40,784 nt of DNA from JAVBOP01 sp031550405 (lineage in GTDB: Bacteria > Bacteroidota > Ignavibacteria > Kapaibacteriales > UBA2268). The notes below the pieces were generated by a model, which saw only the letters and a program-made list of their open reading frames with translations, made no database searches and was not told the origin of the DNA. Made by a program: the position numbers and the translations under genes. The stretch covers positions 1-40,784 of the forward strand of contig JAVBOP010000075.1 in assembly GCA_031550405.1 (NCBI GenBank), written 5' to 3'. This document shows positions 32,602-40,756 of this stretch, in pieces (the first letter of the stretch is position 1; every line of letters starts with the position of its first letter).

Positions 32602-33928
32602 TTTTGTTCAGACATTTAAAAATATTTTTAAAATAGAAGAGTTAAAGCAACGAATATTATTTACAATAGGTGTTCTTATTGTTGTAAGGATTGGAGCACA
32701 TATTACTCTGCCGGGTATAGATGTGGCTGCATTGGAGATGTCAAATGCAGGTGATAGCAATACACTGTTCGGTTTGTTTGATATGTTTGTAGGGGGAGCA
32801 TTCTCTAATGCTGCCATTTTTGCATTAGGTATAATGCCTTACATTACTTCCTCAATTGTTTTTCAGATTTTAGGAATCATAGTGCCGTCTATACAAAAGA
32901 TACAAAAAGAGGGCGAAGAAGGCAGGCGGAAGATTAATCAGTGGACGCGAATGTTCACGGTGGTTATATGTGTATTTAATTCCTGGGGAGTTTCCATAAA
33001 ATTGCAGGCGCAGCAGGCGGGCGGAATTCCTGTTGTTCCTGTTGGAGGTTTCTTGTTTGTGCTAAGTACAGTATTGCTCTTGACGGCAGGTGTCATATTT
33101 ATGATGTGGCTTGGAGAGCAGATAACAGAAAGAGGACTTGGCAATGGTGTATCTCTTATCATTATGATTGGTATTATAGCGAGATTCCCTGCGGCTTTAT
33201 GGCAAGAATTTTTACTTGTACAAACAGGCTCAAGACATTGGATTGTGGAAATAGTAGCTCTTTGTTTGCTGGTGGGTATTATAGCGGTCGTGATTATGCT
33301 GTCTCAAGGTGCAAGAAGGATACCTGTACAATATGCTAAGCGTCAGGTTGGCAGGAAAACGGTGGGTGGTGTTACCCAGTATTTGCCGTTAAAGATAAAT
33401 GCAGCAGGTGTTATGCCTATCATCTTCGCTCAGACATTAATGTTCATTCCCAATACTGTTTTATATTTCTTTCCTGAGAGTGCTGCATTAGGTACTGTGG
33501 CGCAATGGCTTAGTCCCGATTCATGGGTTCATGCTATGATATACTTTGTGATAATAGTGTTCTTTACGTACTTTTATACGGCTATTATCTTCAATCCAAA
33601 GGATATGGCAGACAATATGAAAAAGCAGGGCGGCTTTATACCCGGAATTAAGCCCGGCTTGGCAACAAGCGAATATATTGACCATATTTTAACAAGAATC
33701 ACATTGCCGGGAGCTATGTTCCTTGGCTTGATAGCTGTACTTCCTACGTTCGTTACCAATATTTTTAATGTAGGTATGAATTTTGCCCAATTTTTTGGAG
33801 GAACAAGTCTTCTTATCATGGTTGGTGTTGCATTAGATTCGTTGCAGCAGGTAGAGTCTCACGTGCTTATGAGGCATTATGATGGGTTTATGAAGAGTGG
33901 ACGAATCAGAGGACGTTCAGGAGCATAA
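32594..33928 (+). CDS. secY: Protein translocase subunit SecY
   Basis: This 444-residue channel protein of the Sec translocon has ten predicted membrane helices. Motifs include ITLPGIDV, FALGIMPYITSSIVFQILGI, the basic cytoplasmic loop QGARRIPVQYAKRQVGRKTV, and the late loop GGFIPGIKPGLATSEYIDHI. The plug/pore region is intact. It overlaps rplO and is followed after 3 bases by map. adk, often found between secY and map, is absent. Confidence 0.97.
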   Translation: MANFVQTFKNIFKIEELKQRILFTIGVLIVVRIGAHITLPGIDVAALEMSNAGDSNTLFGLFDMFVGGAFSNAAIFALGIMPYITSSIVFQILGIIVPSIQKIQKEGEEGRRKINQWTRMFTVVICVFNSWGVSIKLQAQQAGGIPVVPVGGFLFVLSTVLLLTAGVIFMMWLGEQITERGLGNGVSLIIMIGIIARFPAALWQEFLLVQTGSRHWIVEIVALCLLVGIIAVVIMLSQGARRIPVQYAKRQVGRKTVGGVTQYLPLKINAAGVMPIIFAQTLMFIPNTVLYFFPESAALGTVAQWLSPDSWVHAMIYFVIIVFFTYFYTAIIFNPKDMADNMKKQGGFIPGIKPGLATSEYIDHILTRITLPGAMFLGLIAVLPTFVTNIFNVGMNFAQFFGGTSLLIMVGVALDSLQQVESHVLMRHYDGFMKSGRIRGRSGA

Positions 33929-33931
33929 GCA

Positions 33932-34705
33932 ATGGGATTGCCAAAGCCATTAACATTAAATGAAATAAAATTAATGGAAGAGGCATGTCGGATTGTTGCC
34001 GATACACTTGTGCTGGTCAGCAAAAATATCAGGGTTGGCATAGAGACGGTAGAGCTTGACAGGATAGCAGAAGATTATATCAGAAGCAGAGGCGCTAAGC
34101 CTGCGTTTAAAAATTATAATGGCTTTCCATGCACATTGTGCATATCAATAGAAGAGGAGGTTGTGCATGGTTTGCCAGGCAAAAGGAAGTTGCAGGCTGG
34201 ACAGATAGTATCTATTGATTGCGGTGCGGAAATACATGGGTTCTTTGGAGACAGTGCCGTAACATATCCTGTTGGCGATATTTCGCCTGAAAAGGCAAGG
34301 TTGCTTAAAATAACGGAAGAGTCCCTGTTTAAAGGGATAGAACAGGCGGTGGATAAAGGCAGGGTCTTTGATATTTCACGAGCGGTGCAAACACATTGTG
34401 AGTCTAATGGCTACACATTAACGCGAGAATTGACAGGACATGGAATAGGCAAGAGATTGCACATGCAACCCTCAATTCCTAACTTCGTGCCAACACTTTT
34501 GCAAAAACGGACATTGCCAAATGAAAGGCTGGTGAATGGATTGGGATTGGCTATAGAGCCTATGGTGCACATGGGAGCAAAGGAGTGCTATACAGCGCAG
34601 GACAGAAGTACAGTTGTTACAAGGGACCATAGTCCAGCGGCACATTTTGAGCATACGATTGTAATAAATGATAATACTCCGATTATATTAACATTGCGAA
34701 ATTAA
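33932..34705 (+). CDS. map: Methionine aminopeptidase, type I
   Basis: This 257-residue enzyme removes the initiator Met. The metal ligands are visible: Asp in SIDCGAEIHGFFGDSAVTYP (two), His in LTGHGIGKRLHMQPSIPNF, and Glu in AIEPMVHMG and HFEHTIVI. The block after HGIG reads LHMQP in place of the usual MHEEP. Placed between secY and infA as in many bacteria. Confidence 0.96.
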   Translation: MGLPKPLTLNEIKLMEEACRIVADTLVLVSKNIRVGIETVELDRIAEDYIRSRGAKPAFKNYNGFPCTLCISIEEEVVHGLPGKRKLQAGQIVSIDCGAEIHGFFGDSAVTYPVGDISPEKARLLKITEESLFKGIEQAVDKGRVFDISRAVQTHCESNGYTLTRELTGHGIGKRLHMQPSIPNFVPTLLQKRTLPNERLVNGLGLAIEPMVHMGAKECYTAQDRSTVVTRDHSPAAHFEHTIVINDNTPIILTLRN

Positions 34706-34735
34706 GCTAAATTAGATACACACAAATAATTATTG

Positions 34736-34954
34736 ATGGCAAGACAAGATTTAATAAAGATAGATGGGATAATAGAAGAGACATTGCCAAATACTCAGTT
34801 CATTGTGAGATTTGAAAATGGGCATAAGGTGCTTGCACATATTTCTGGAAAAATGAGAATGCACTTTATTAAGATATTGCAGGGAGATAAAGTCGCCGTG
34901 GAGCTTTCTCCTTATGATCTGACTAAAGGCAGGATTACTTACAGATATAAATAG
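34736..34954 (+). CDS. infA: Translation initiation factor IF-1
   Basis: This 72-residue OB-fold protein binds the A-site of the 30S subunit during initiation. MARQDLIKIDGIIEETLPNT, FENGHKVLAHISGKMRMHFI and LTKGRITYRYK are canonical. The ATG at 34736 is preferred over the adjoining TTG at 34733. Confidence 0.97.
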   Translation: MARQDLIKIDGIIEETLPNTQFIVRFENGHKVLAHISGKMRMHFIKILQGDKVAVELSPYDLTKGRITYRYK

Positions 34955-35017
34955 TGTTTGCAAAGAGAATTATTAATACATATATTGCAATTAACTCAAA
35001 TTTTATATAAAATCACG

Positions 35018-35622
35018 ATGGATTCTAAAATGAAAAAAAATCTGTTATTAACAGTAATTGTGATGATGTTCTTGGCATCAATGGGTCTAAGTGCGAGAGA
35101 AAATTTGCAGATAGCCCATGTTATGCCATCAGGTACGCTTATATATGATATACCTGAGGGAGTATTGAAAGGTTATTTTATATCTACGGTTTCTACAGCA
35201 ACGCCTGTAGAAATAAGCTCTTTAAGTATTCAAAATTTGAAAATAATGCGACAGGATGGATTGGGTACGGTTTAGTTGTTAATGGGCACAGAATAGAAGA
35301 AGGCGTAGGAAGCTTTCAATTTGTTACCATGCTTGAATATGATCAGGCAAATGGCAATGTTTCCATTCAAGGTTTGGCAGCAGGTGCAACAGTAAGTACA
35401 CAAACCTGCACATCTAATGAAAGATGTGCCGGTTGCAGATTGACAGCTATTGACGCAACTTCAGGCACATGTTCCTGTTTATCAGGGGTTGGTGGTTCAT
35501 GTAAACATTCTGTTGTGGTTACAACTACGAATGATTTGCATGGTGGAAATTTAATGGCTTCACTTCCTTACGGTAATAGATGGAATTACTCTGCATTTAG
35601 TAATATGGTTGCAAATTATTAA
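35018..35622 (+). pseudogene. Secreted Cys-rich protein gene, frameshifted, inserted between infA and rpmJ
   Basis: Two frames form one gene. The first gives a signal peptide (MKKNLLLTVIVMMFLASMGL, cut near SARE) and IAHVMPSGTLIYDIPEGVLK, ending at a TAG at 35273. The second frame, open from about 35235, reads FENNATGWIGYGLVVNGHRI, EEGVGSFQFVTMLEYDQANG, then a Cys cluster (TSNERCAGCRLTAIDATSGT, CSCLSG, GGSCKHS) and ends NMVANY. The break is near 35231-35245. The span is 3n+2, consistent with one missing base. An intact product would be about 200 residues, exported, with six clustered Cys. No family is recognised. Its stop codon lies inside copy 10 of the 21-bp element. Confidence 0.65.
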
Positions 35623-35636
35623 AAAATATTCATAAA
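35616..35636 (-). repeat. 21-bp intergenic element, copy 10
   Basis: An exact copy on the minus strand, so again on the 3' side of the gene it follows, here a plus-strand gene. It includes the gene's TAA stop. Confidence 0.9.
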
Positions 35637-35666
35637 TTAGAAAAACATATATAACATATTAAAATT

Positions 35667-35783
35667 ATGAAAGTACAGGCATCAGTAAAAAAGAGAGACC
35701 CAAACGACAAGATAGTGAAGCGTAAGGGCAGAGTATATATAATTAATAAAAAAAATCCACGATTTAAACAAAGACAAGGATAA
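35667..35783 (+). CDS. rpmJ: 50S ribosomal protein L36, zinc-free form
   Basis: A 38-residue ORF begins MKVQASVKKRDPNDKIVKRK, continues GRVYIINKKNPRFKQRQG and stops at 35781-35783. It is a clear L36. The zinc ligands of the common form (three Cys and one His) are all replaced, including the single Cys that many Bacteroidota copies keep near residue 14. It lies 12 bases before rpsM. Confidence 0.95.
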   Translation: MKVQASVKKRDPNDKIVKRKGRVYIINKKNPRFKQRQG

Positions 35784-35795
35784 GAGGAGAAGCAA

Positions 35796-36170
35796 TTGGC
35801 ACGTATAGCAGGAATTGATTTACCTAAAAACAAGCGTGGTGAAATAGGACTTACCTATATTTTTGGTATTGGCAGAACCACTGCAAGAAAAATATTAGAT
35901 GCTACAGGCATGGATTATGGCAAAAAAGTAAGCCAATGGACTGATGATGAAGTAGCACGTTTGCGTCAAGAAATTGATAATTACAGGACTGAAGGTACTT
36001 TGCGTTCAGAAATTCAAATGAACATCAAACGGTTGATGGATATTGGTTGCTATCGTGGGTACCGCCATAGACGCGGTTTGCCATGTCATGGGCAAAGAAC
36101 CAGAACCAATGCAAGAACTCGTAAAGGACGGAAGAAGACAGTTGCCGGCAAAAAGAAGGCAGTTAAATAA
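35796..36170 (+). CDS. rpsM: 30S ribosomal protein S13
   Basis: This 124-residue protein of the 30S head contacts the P-site tRNA and 50S. ARIAGIDLPKNKRGEIGLTY, IFGIGRTTARKI and RGLPCHGQRTRTNARTRKGR are canonical, with a Lys-rich tail. It uses a TTG start with a strong AGAGGAG site upstream, which fixes the start. Confidence 0.97.
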   Translation: MARIAGIDLPKNKRGEIGLTYIFGIGRTTARKILDATGMDYGKKVSQWTDDEVARLRQEIDNYRTEGTLRSEIQMNIKRLMDIGCYRGYRHRRGLPCHGQRTRTNARTRKGRKKTVAGKKKAVK

Positions 36171-36282
36171 TCCTTAAATTTAGTATAAAATAAAACAGTG
36201 TATTGTTGCATTGTATATGATTAAAATAAATTCATTTTTCTACAATACCATATCTAATTAAATATTATTTAGGATATAAATA

Positions 36283-36663
36283 GTGGCAAAGAAAAAAATA
36301 AAAAAGAAGACAGTTGCTGACGTACATGGCAAAGCTTTTGTAAAAGCGTCATTCAACAATGTATTGGTTACCATATCAGATATTTATGGCAATGCTCTTT
36401 GTTGGTCGTCAGCAGGTAAGAACGGTTTCCGGGGCTCAAAGAAAAATACACCTTATGCTTCACAGGTTTCTGCAGAAAAAGCTGCAAAAGAAGCTTATGA
36501 AATGGGTTTGAGAAAGGTAGATGTTTTCGTAAAGGGACCGGGCTCTGGACGTGAAGCTGCAGTGCGTGCATTGTTTCAGGCAGGTCTTGAAGTACATTCA
36601 ATTACAGACAAAACACCAATTCCTCATAATGGATGCAGACCTCCAAAAAGAAGAAGAGTATAA
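36283..36663 (+). CDS. rpsK: 30S ribosomal protein S11
   Basis: This 126-residue platform protein reads AFVKASFNNVLVTISDIYGN, SSAGKNGFRGSKKNTPYASQ and end TPIPHNGCRPPKRRRV. It uses a GTG start with AGGA upstream. The 112-base gap before it shows no gene. The next gene is rpoA, not rpsD. Confidence 0.97.
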   Translation: MAKKKIKKKTVADVHGKAFVKASFNNVLVTISDIYGNALCWSSAGKNGFRGSKKNTPYASQVSAEKAAKEAYEMGLRKVDVFVKGPGSGREAAVRALFQAGLEVHSITDKTPIPHNGCRPPKRRRV

Positions 36664-36697
36664 TTTTTAATAAACTGAAATAGTTAGAAAGCAAATT

Positions 36698-37720
36698 ATG
36701 ATAACACAAATGCAAATGCCAGATAAAGTTAGAATAGAAGAATCATATTCCAATTCCCATTGCAGGTTTGTCGTACAGCCATTGGAACATGGCTTTGGCA
36801 ATACTGTTGGAAATGCAATGAGAAGGGTGTTGCTTTCATCTATTCCCGGTGCTGCAATAATTGGAGTAAAAATTTCTAATGTTTTGCATGAGTTTCAAAA
36901 TATTCCCAATGTGGTGGAAGATGTTTTTGAAATCATTCTTAACTTGAAGGAAGTTAAAATAAAGCTGGCAGATAAAAAAGCGCATCGCGCATTGTTTCAT
37001 CTGAAAGGACCTGGCACTTGGACAGCTAAGGATATCCAAAATGCTACTCCAAATCTTGAAGTAATGGACCCAAACCAGCATATCGCAACTCTTTCCAAAA
37101 ATGCTGAATTTGATGTTGAATTGCGTATAGGGCGAGGCAAGGGCTTCGTTCCTGCGGAAGAACAGGTAATCGCTGATTTCCCTGTGGGTATGCTGCCTGT
37201 AGATTCTGTATATACTCCTATATTACTTGTAAATATGAGCATTGAGCCTTTTAGAGTGGGACAGAGAACGGATTATGAAAGGCTGGTGGTAGATGTTAAA
37301 ACAGATGGTACTATTTCTGCTCAGGAAGCTGTGCATTACGCTGCAAAAATATTGAATGAACACTTCAAGCTGTTTACTAAACTTGAGGTTATGGTCGAAG
37401 ACGAATTGCTTCCAAATATAGCTCCCGTCGAGGAAGAAATAAAAGTTGCTGAAAAAACCAGGATTAGAAATATTTTATTGACTCCAATAGATGATCTTGA
37501 ACTTTCGGTAAGAGCATTCAACTGTTTGAAATCTGCAAATATTAAGAACATAGCGGAGCTTGTGCAATTACAGGAAAATGAATTGCTAAAATTTAGAAAT
37601 TTTGGTAAAAAATCGCTTACCGAACTGGGCGAACTTGTGCAATTGCACGGTTTAAGTTTTGGTATGCCTATAGAACAATATCTCAAAGAAGATGTTAAGC
37701 CAGCTGTTATAGCATTTTAA
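36698..37720 (+). CDS. rpoA: DNA-directed RNA polymerase subunit alpha
   Basis: This 340-residue subunit has the assembly domain (FVVQPLEHGFGNTVGNAMRR, VLLSSIPGAAIIGVKI) and the C-terminal promoter-contacting domain (PIDDLELSVRAFNCLKSANI, KNIAELVQLQENELLKFRNF, GKKSLTELGELV). It is complete. It follows rpsK by 34 bases, so rpsD, normally between them, is absent here. Confidence 0.97.
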   Translation: MITQMQMPDKVRIEESYSNSHCRFVVQPLEHGFGNTVGNAMRRVLLSSIPGAAIIGVKISNVLHEFQNIPNVVEDVFEIILNLKEVKIKLADKKAHRALFHLKGPGTWTAKDIQNATPNLEVMDPNQHIATLSKNAEFDVELRIGRGKGFVPAEEQVIADFPVGMLPVDSVYTPILLVNMSIEPFRVGQRTDYERLVVDVKTDGTISAQEAVHYAAKILNEHFKLFTKLEVMVEDELLPNIAPVEEEIKVAEKTRIRNILLTPIDDLELSVRAFNCLKSANIKNIAELVQLQENELLKFRNFGKKSLTELGELVQLHGLSFGMPIEQYLKEDVKPAVIAF

Positions 37721-37747
37721 TTATTAATTTATTTTTAGAGTTTTCAG

Positions 37748-38425
37748 ATGAGACACCAAGTTAGTGGAAAAAAATTAAATAGGACAAAAAGTCATCGTGA
37801 TGCTATGTTTAATAATATGGCTTCATCGCTTTTTGAACATAAAAAAATACATACAACAGAAATAAAAGCTAAAGAGCTTAGACCTTTTGCAGAACGCTTG
37901 ATTACAAAGGCTAAAAAAGCACTTGCAAAGGAAAAGCAAAAATTGCTCCCTGCAGGCCAGACTATAGACATACATAATAGGCGTATTGTGGGAAGGTCTA
38001 TACAAAATAAAGCTGTGTTGCAGGAATTGTTTGATGCAATTGCGCCCGCTCTTGAGGCAAGAAATGGCGGCTATACTCGAATAATCAAGACAGGTGTAAG
38101 AAGAGGCGATGCAGGTAGAATGGCTATTATTGAATTGGTAGATTGGTCTGCGCCGCAAGATGGAACAGTTTCAAATAATTCTAAAAAGAAAGCCAGGAAA
38201 CCAATTGCTAAAAAACCAAAAGCAGTTTCAGTTTCTACCAAACCTGCAGAAGTTTCGAAAGTAAAAGAAAAAGTAACTGTTCAACCGCAGGAAGAAGTTA
38301 AAGCTGATGTGATAGAACAAAAGGAATTGCTGGATGTTGCAGAAGAAATATCTGAAGTAAATGAAAGTGTTGAATTGAAAAATACTACTGAAACTCAAGA
38401 AACATCAGAAACATCTAAAATATAA
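37748..38425 (+). CDS. rplQ: 50S ribosomal protein L17 with long C-terminal extension
   Basis: Residues 1 to about 135 are a normal L17 (MRHQVSGKKLNRTKSHRDAM, FNNMASSLFEHKKIHTTEIK, YTRIIKTGVRRGDAGRMAII, ELVDW). About 90 further residues follow: a Lys/Ala/Pro-rich part (NNSKKKARKPIAKKPKAVSV) and then an acidic Glu/Val/Thr-rich tail (EEISEVNESVELKNTTETQE). This is low in complexity and likely disordered. Extensions of L17 occur in Bacteroidota relatives, but this one is long. It is the last gene of the cluster. Confidence 0.95.
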   Translation: MRHQVSGKKLNRTKSHRDAMFNNMASSLFEHKKIHTTEIKAKELRPFAERLITKAKKALAKEKQKLLPAGQTIDIHNRRIVGRSIQNKAVLQELFDAIAPALEARNGGYTRIIKTGVRRGDAGRMAIIELVDWSAPQDGTVSNNSKKKARKPIAKKPKAVSVSTKPAEVSKVKEKVTVQPQEEVKADVIEQKELLDVAEEISEVNESVELKNTTETQETSETSKI

Positions 38426-38489
38426 TAACAACGGAAGTAAAATAAATATAGATAATTTTACTTTTTCATAATAATACTCCTAAATAACG

Positions 38490-38519
38490 AACCTTGAGCC
38501 ATAAGTTCAAGGTTTTTTT
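38490..38519 (+). terminator. Intrinsic terminator of the ribosomal cluster
   Basis: AACCTTGA (38490-38497) pairs with TCAAGGTT (38507-38514), directly followed by a T-run. It is 65 bases past the rplQ stop and closes the 20-kb plus-strand cluster. Confidence 0.9.
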
Positions 38520-38606
38520 ATATAAAAATTTATAAGTAATACCATTTTTATGCCCAAAGTATAGCGAAGGGGACATGCCTCCTTGTTGAATATCAAAAAC
38601 TTTATT

Positions 38607-39917
38607 TTATTCATAAATCTCAAAGATGCCGTTCAATATATCAACCCGAATGGCTTTGTCAAGAAAACAGTCTGAACCTAAAACGCCATTGATGATTAAA
38701 GAGCTCCAGCCTGCAAATTCTTCTAAATCAGATACTTTGGCATTTGTTATATTTAAGCAATTTACGTTCGTATCGACTAAAGTGCAAAATGAAAATTCCG
38801 GCAAAATCCAATATTTCATTTTCTTGCTTGTTTGCACGCCGTGCATTTTTTTTGACTTGCTTTTAAGCTGAGCTGTATCAATTCCTAAAATAAATTTTAA
38901 TGATTTGGCTTCAAACTGGGTGTAAGAGGAGCCACTATCGAAAAATAAAAGCAAAGGACAGCCATTCTCTTTTGCATAACATTGAAATATTGGTATATTG
39001 TACCAAAATAAATTTTTATTTTTATTTTTCTTCTTTTCTGGTTTTCTCAATATTAGTTGCCTGTTCTTATAATCTATTGTAAAATCAAACTGTTGCAACA
39101 AATCCCAGCCTATCGTTCCATCAAATTTAGCAAGATTTATAAAAAGAAAATTTACATCAATAGAATTTGACATAATCACACTTACAGGCAAATTTTTAAA
39201 GATAATATTATTTAATTTAAATTCATTCAGTATTCCTGCTGTAACAGTAAAATATCCATCAGCTCCAACACCGCCGCGTTTATAATCACTAAAAATATTT
39301 ATATTTAAATCTTCTGCTATATTTTTAAATACAGATGTAAACATACAACCCGTATCTATTATAAACCAATAGAGCTTACCATTAATCTCAAGTTTTATAC
39401 ATGGAACTCCATTTTTAATTTCAAGCGGTATCGTGTCTGCATTTTGATTAAAAAAAATATTAAATTCTGGCAGGTTTTGATAAGGAATAAATATGCTATC
39501 AGTAGCATTTGCCATATTTTTTTTAGCTTGTTCTAATTTATCCCACTTGTAGGTTGTTTGGTAGTAAAAATGTGGAAAATATTTCCACATCCAATCGAGC
39601 GAATCTTCTGTTTTAGCTATTTCGGTATATATCTCTGCCGCTTTTTGTAACTCGCATTGTTTCACATGCTTAAGAGCATTGGCTGCCTGTTTGTGTATCT
39701 CTGTTTCGGCTAAAAACATTGCTCTATCTGGATTAGCAAATATATACGCCTTTTGATAGTCATTTAGAGGTAGAATGTATTTAGAAAAATTAATGTCTGT
39801 GATTGGAAAATGGTTTGTATCACCCAAATCATATTTTTGAAAGGTTGTTTTTCGGCTTGATGAGCAACCGCAAAAAGAAAAAACAATTATAAATAAAATT
39901 AAAAAATGAAACCGCAT
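38607..39917 (-). CDS. Lipoprotein with two retropepsin-like aspartyl protease lobes
   Basis: The product of about 436 residues has a lipobox (FIIVFSFCGCSSS) and a helical region at residues 50-140 resembling a TPR-like stretch. Two lobes follow, each with a catalytic-type motif: LYWFIIDTGCMFTSVF near residue 190 and LLLFFDSGSSYTQFE near residue 330. Each is followed by a hydrophobic-Gly block (DGTIGWDLLQQFDFTIDY and INGVLGSDCFLDKAIRVDI). This is a pepsin-like arrangement of two retropepsin-type domains in one chain, anchored in an outer or inner membrane. The ATG at 39917 (MRFHFLILF) is chosen over a TTG at 39926. The substrate is unknown. Confidence 0.82.
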   Translation of the reverse strand: MRFHFLILFIIVFSFCGCSSSRKTTFQKYDLGDTNHFPITDINFSKYILPLNDYQKAYIFANPDRAMFLAETEIHKQAANALKHVKQCELQKAAEIYTEIAKTEDSLDWMWKYFPHFYYQTTYKWDKLEQAKKNMANATDSIFIPYQNLPEFNIFFNQNADTIPLEIKNGVPCIKLEINGKLYWFIIDTGCMFTSVFKNIAEDLNINIFSDYKRGGVGADGYFTVTAGILNEFKLNNIIFKNLPVSVIMSNSIDVNFLFINLAKFDGTIGWDLLQQFDFTIDYKNRQLILRKPEKKKNKNKNLFWYNIPIFQCYAKENGCPLLLFFDSGSSYTQFEAKSLKFILGIDTAQLKSKSKKMHGVQTSKKMKYWILPEFSFCTLVDTNVNCLNITNAKVSDLEEFAGWSSLIINGVLGSDCFLDKAIRVDILNGIFEIYE

Positions 39918-39945
39918 AATATTCAAATTGTAAATAGCAAATATA

Positions 39946-39981
39946 ACTACTGTTTGCTAAAAATTAATAACAAACAGTAGT
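39946..39981 (-). terminator. 11-bp hairpin between the two right-end genes
   Basis: ACTACTGTTTG (39946-39956) pairs perfectly with CAAACAGTAGT (39971-39981) around a 14-base AT loop. It lies 17 bases past the stop of the gene at 39998. The T-rich stretch is on the plus-strand side, so termination of the minus-strand gene is possible but not certain. TATATTTG, a -7-like box for the protease gene, follows on the minus strand. Confidence 0.45.
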
Positions 39982-39997
39982 GAATGATTTTGTTTTT

Positions 39998-40611
39998 TTA
40001 ATTTTGTTCATCTGGAGGGCATAAATTTACCCATAATTCCCATCCAACTTCTTGGCCATCATTGAATCCACGAATACCCCAATCAGAGTCAGGGAAAGGT
40101 ACAGGGTTTAATGGATCTGCATATTTCGCAAGTGGTATATCTTCAGGTGCGTCATCCCAATCCCAAGAAGTTTCAATTGGGTGATATGTAAATACAACAT
40201 CTTTATTGTTATTGATTGCATAATCCACATCTACTATTAAACTGTCAAGTACATTGTTTAAATGCCCACCATTTTTCAGCTTAATAATTATATTGTCAAT
40301 TCTGCTGTTTGTATAAAAGTATTGTTTTGTAGTCAAATAAAAATTATTCCTGAAATTTATTAACTTCATTTTTAATTGATGCAAGTCGTTGCTGGATTCA
40401 TTCAAAAAAATAATAAAATTTGGTATTGAAAACACCATCTTTTGTTCAATTATACCTTCTGAAGGTACGTAAGTATTTTGGACAGTGGGAGTTTCGTAAC
40501 CATTTAGTACACTGTTATTATTTTTAACAGTGTCGTCGGTGCACCCTGTGCAGCTGTTACTAAAGTTGCTCCTGCTACAACTCTTGTGATTTTTGTTTTT
40601 GATAACTTCAT
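39998..40611 (-). pseudogene. Putative lipoprotein gene, frameshifted after the signal peptide
   Basis: An ATG at 40611 starts a signal-like MKLSKTKITRVVAGATLVTA but this frame ends after 35 codons. A second frame, open from at least 40560, reads SNSCTGCTDDTVKNNNSVLN, GYETPTVQNTYVPSEGIIEQ, KMVFSIPNFIIFLNESSND and continues to DSDWGIRGFNDGQEVGWELW then VNLCPPDEQN. The Cys pair SCTGC looks like a lipoprotein cleavage site, so the two frames probably made one lipoprotein of about 204 residues. The span is 3n+2, as for two other broken genes here. The ATG at 40438 is an alternative start for the second frame alone. No family is recognised. Confidence 0.55.
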
Positions 40612-40691
40612 ATAAAAATCCTGTTGTTTTAAAAAAATAAATGAAATAAAAAAATAAATTGAGTTTAATTGGTTTTTGATGTGATTTTAAG

Positions 40692-40733
40692 GGAACAATG
40701 AGGAATAAAGTAATCGAAATTTCTCATTGCTCC
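40692..40733 (-). promoter_or_regulatory. Long imperfect hairpin in a leader
   Basis: GGAACAATGAGGAA (from 40692) and TTTCTCATTGCTCC (to 40733) pair at 12 of 14 positions around an AT-rich loop. It lies between the 10-codon ORF at 40724-40756 and the lipoprotein gene. Possible attenuator or dispersed repeat. Confidence 0.45.
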
Positions 40734-40756
40734 ATAAGTTGTATTTCTGCGTCCAT
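40724..40756 (-). CDS. Possible 10-codon leader ORF with strong ribosome site
   Basis: On the minus strand AAGGAGG (40764-40770) lies 7 bases before an ATG at 40756. That is one of the strongest Shine-Dalgarno sites in the window, but it opens only MDAEIQLMEQ and stop. It may be a leader peptide coupled to the following hairpin, or the start of a gene lost by mutation. An overlapping frame is open from the window edge to 40665 (ending SLKITSKTN) and could be the end of a gene outside the window. Confidence 0.3.
   Translation of the reverse strand: MDAEIQLMEQ

Noticed and set aside
35329..35622. Independent gene starting at the ATG at 35329
   Set aside because: Its frame is open and protein-like well upstream of that ATG and lines up with the preceding signal-peptide frame, so it is better read as the second half of one broken gene.
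123..35636. CRISPR array
   Set aside because: The copies are separated by whole genes, not by spacers of even length, and no cas gene is present.
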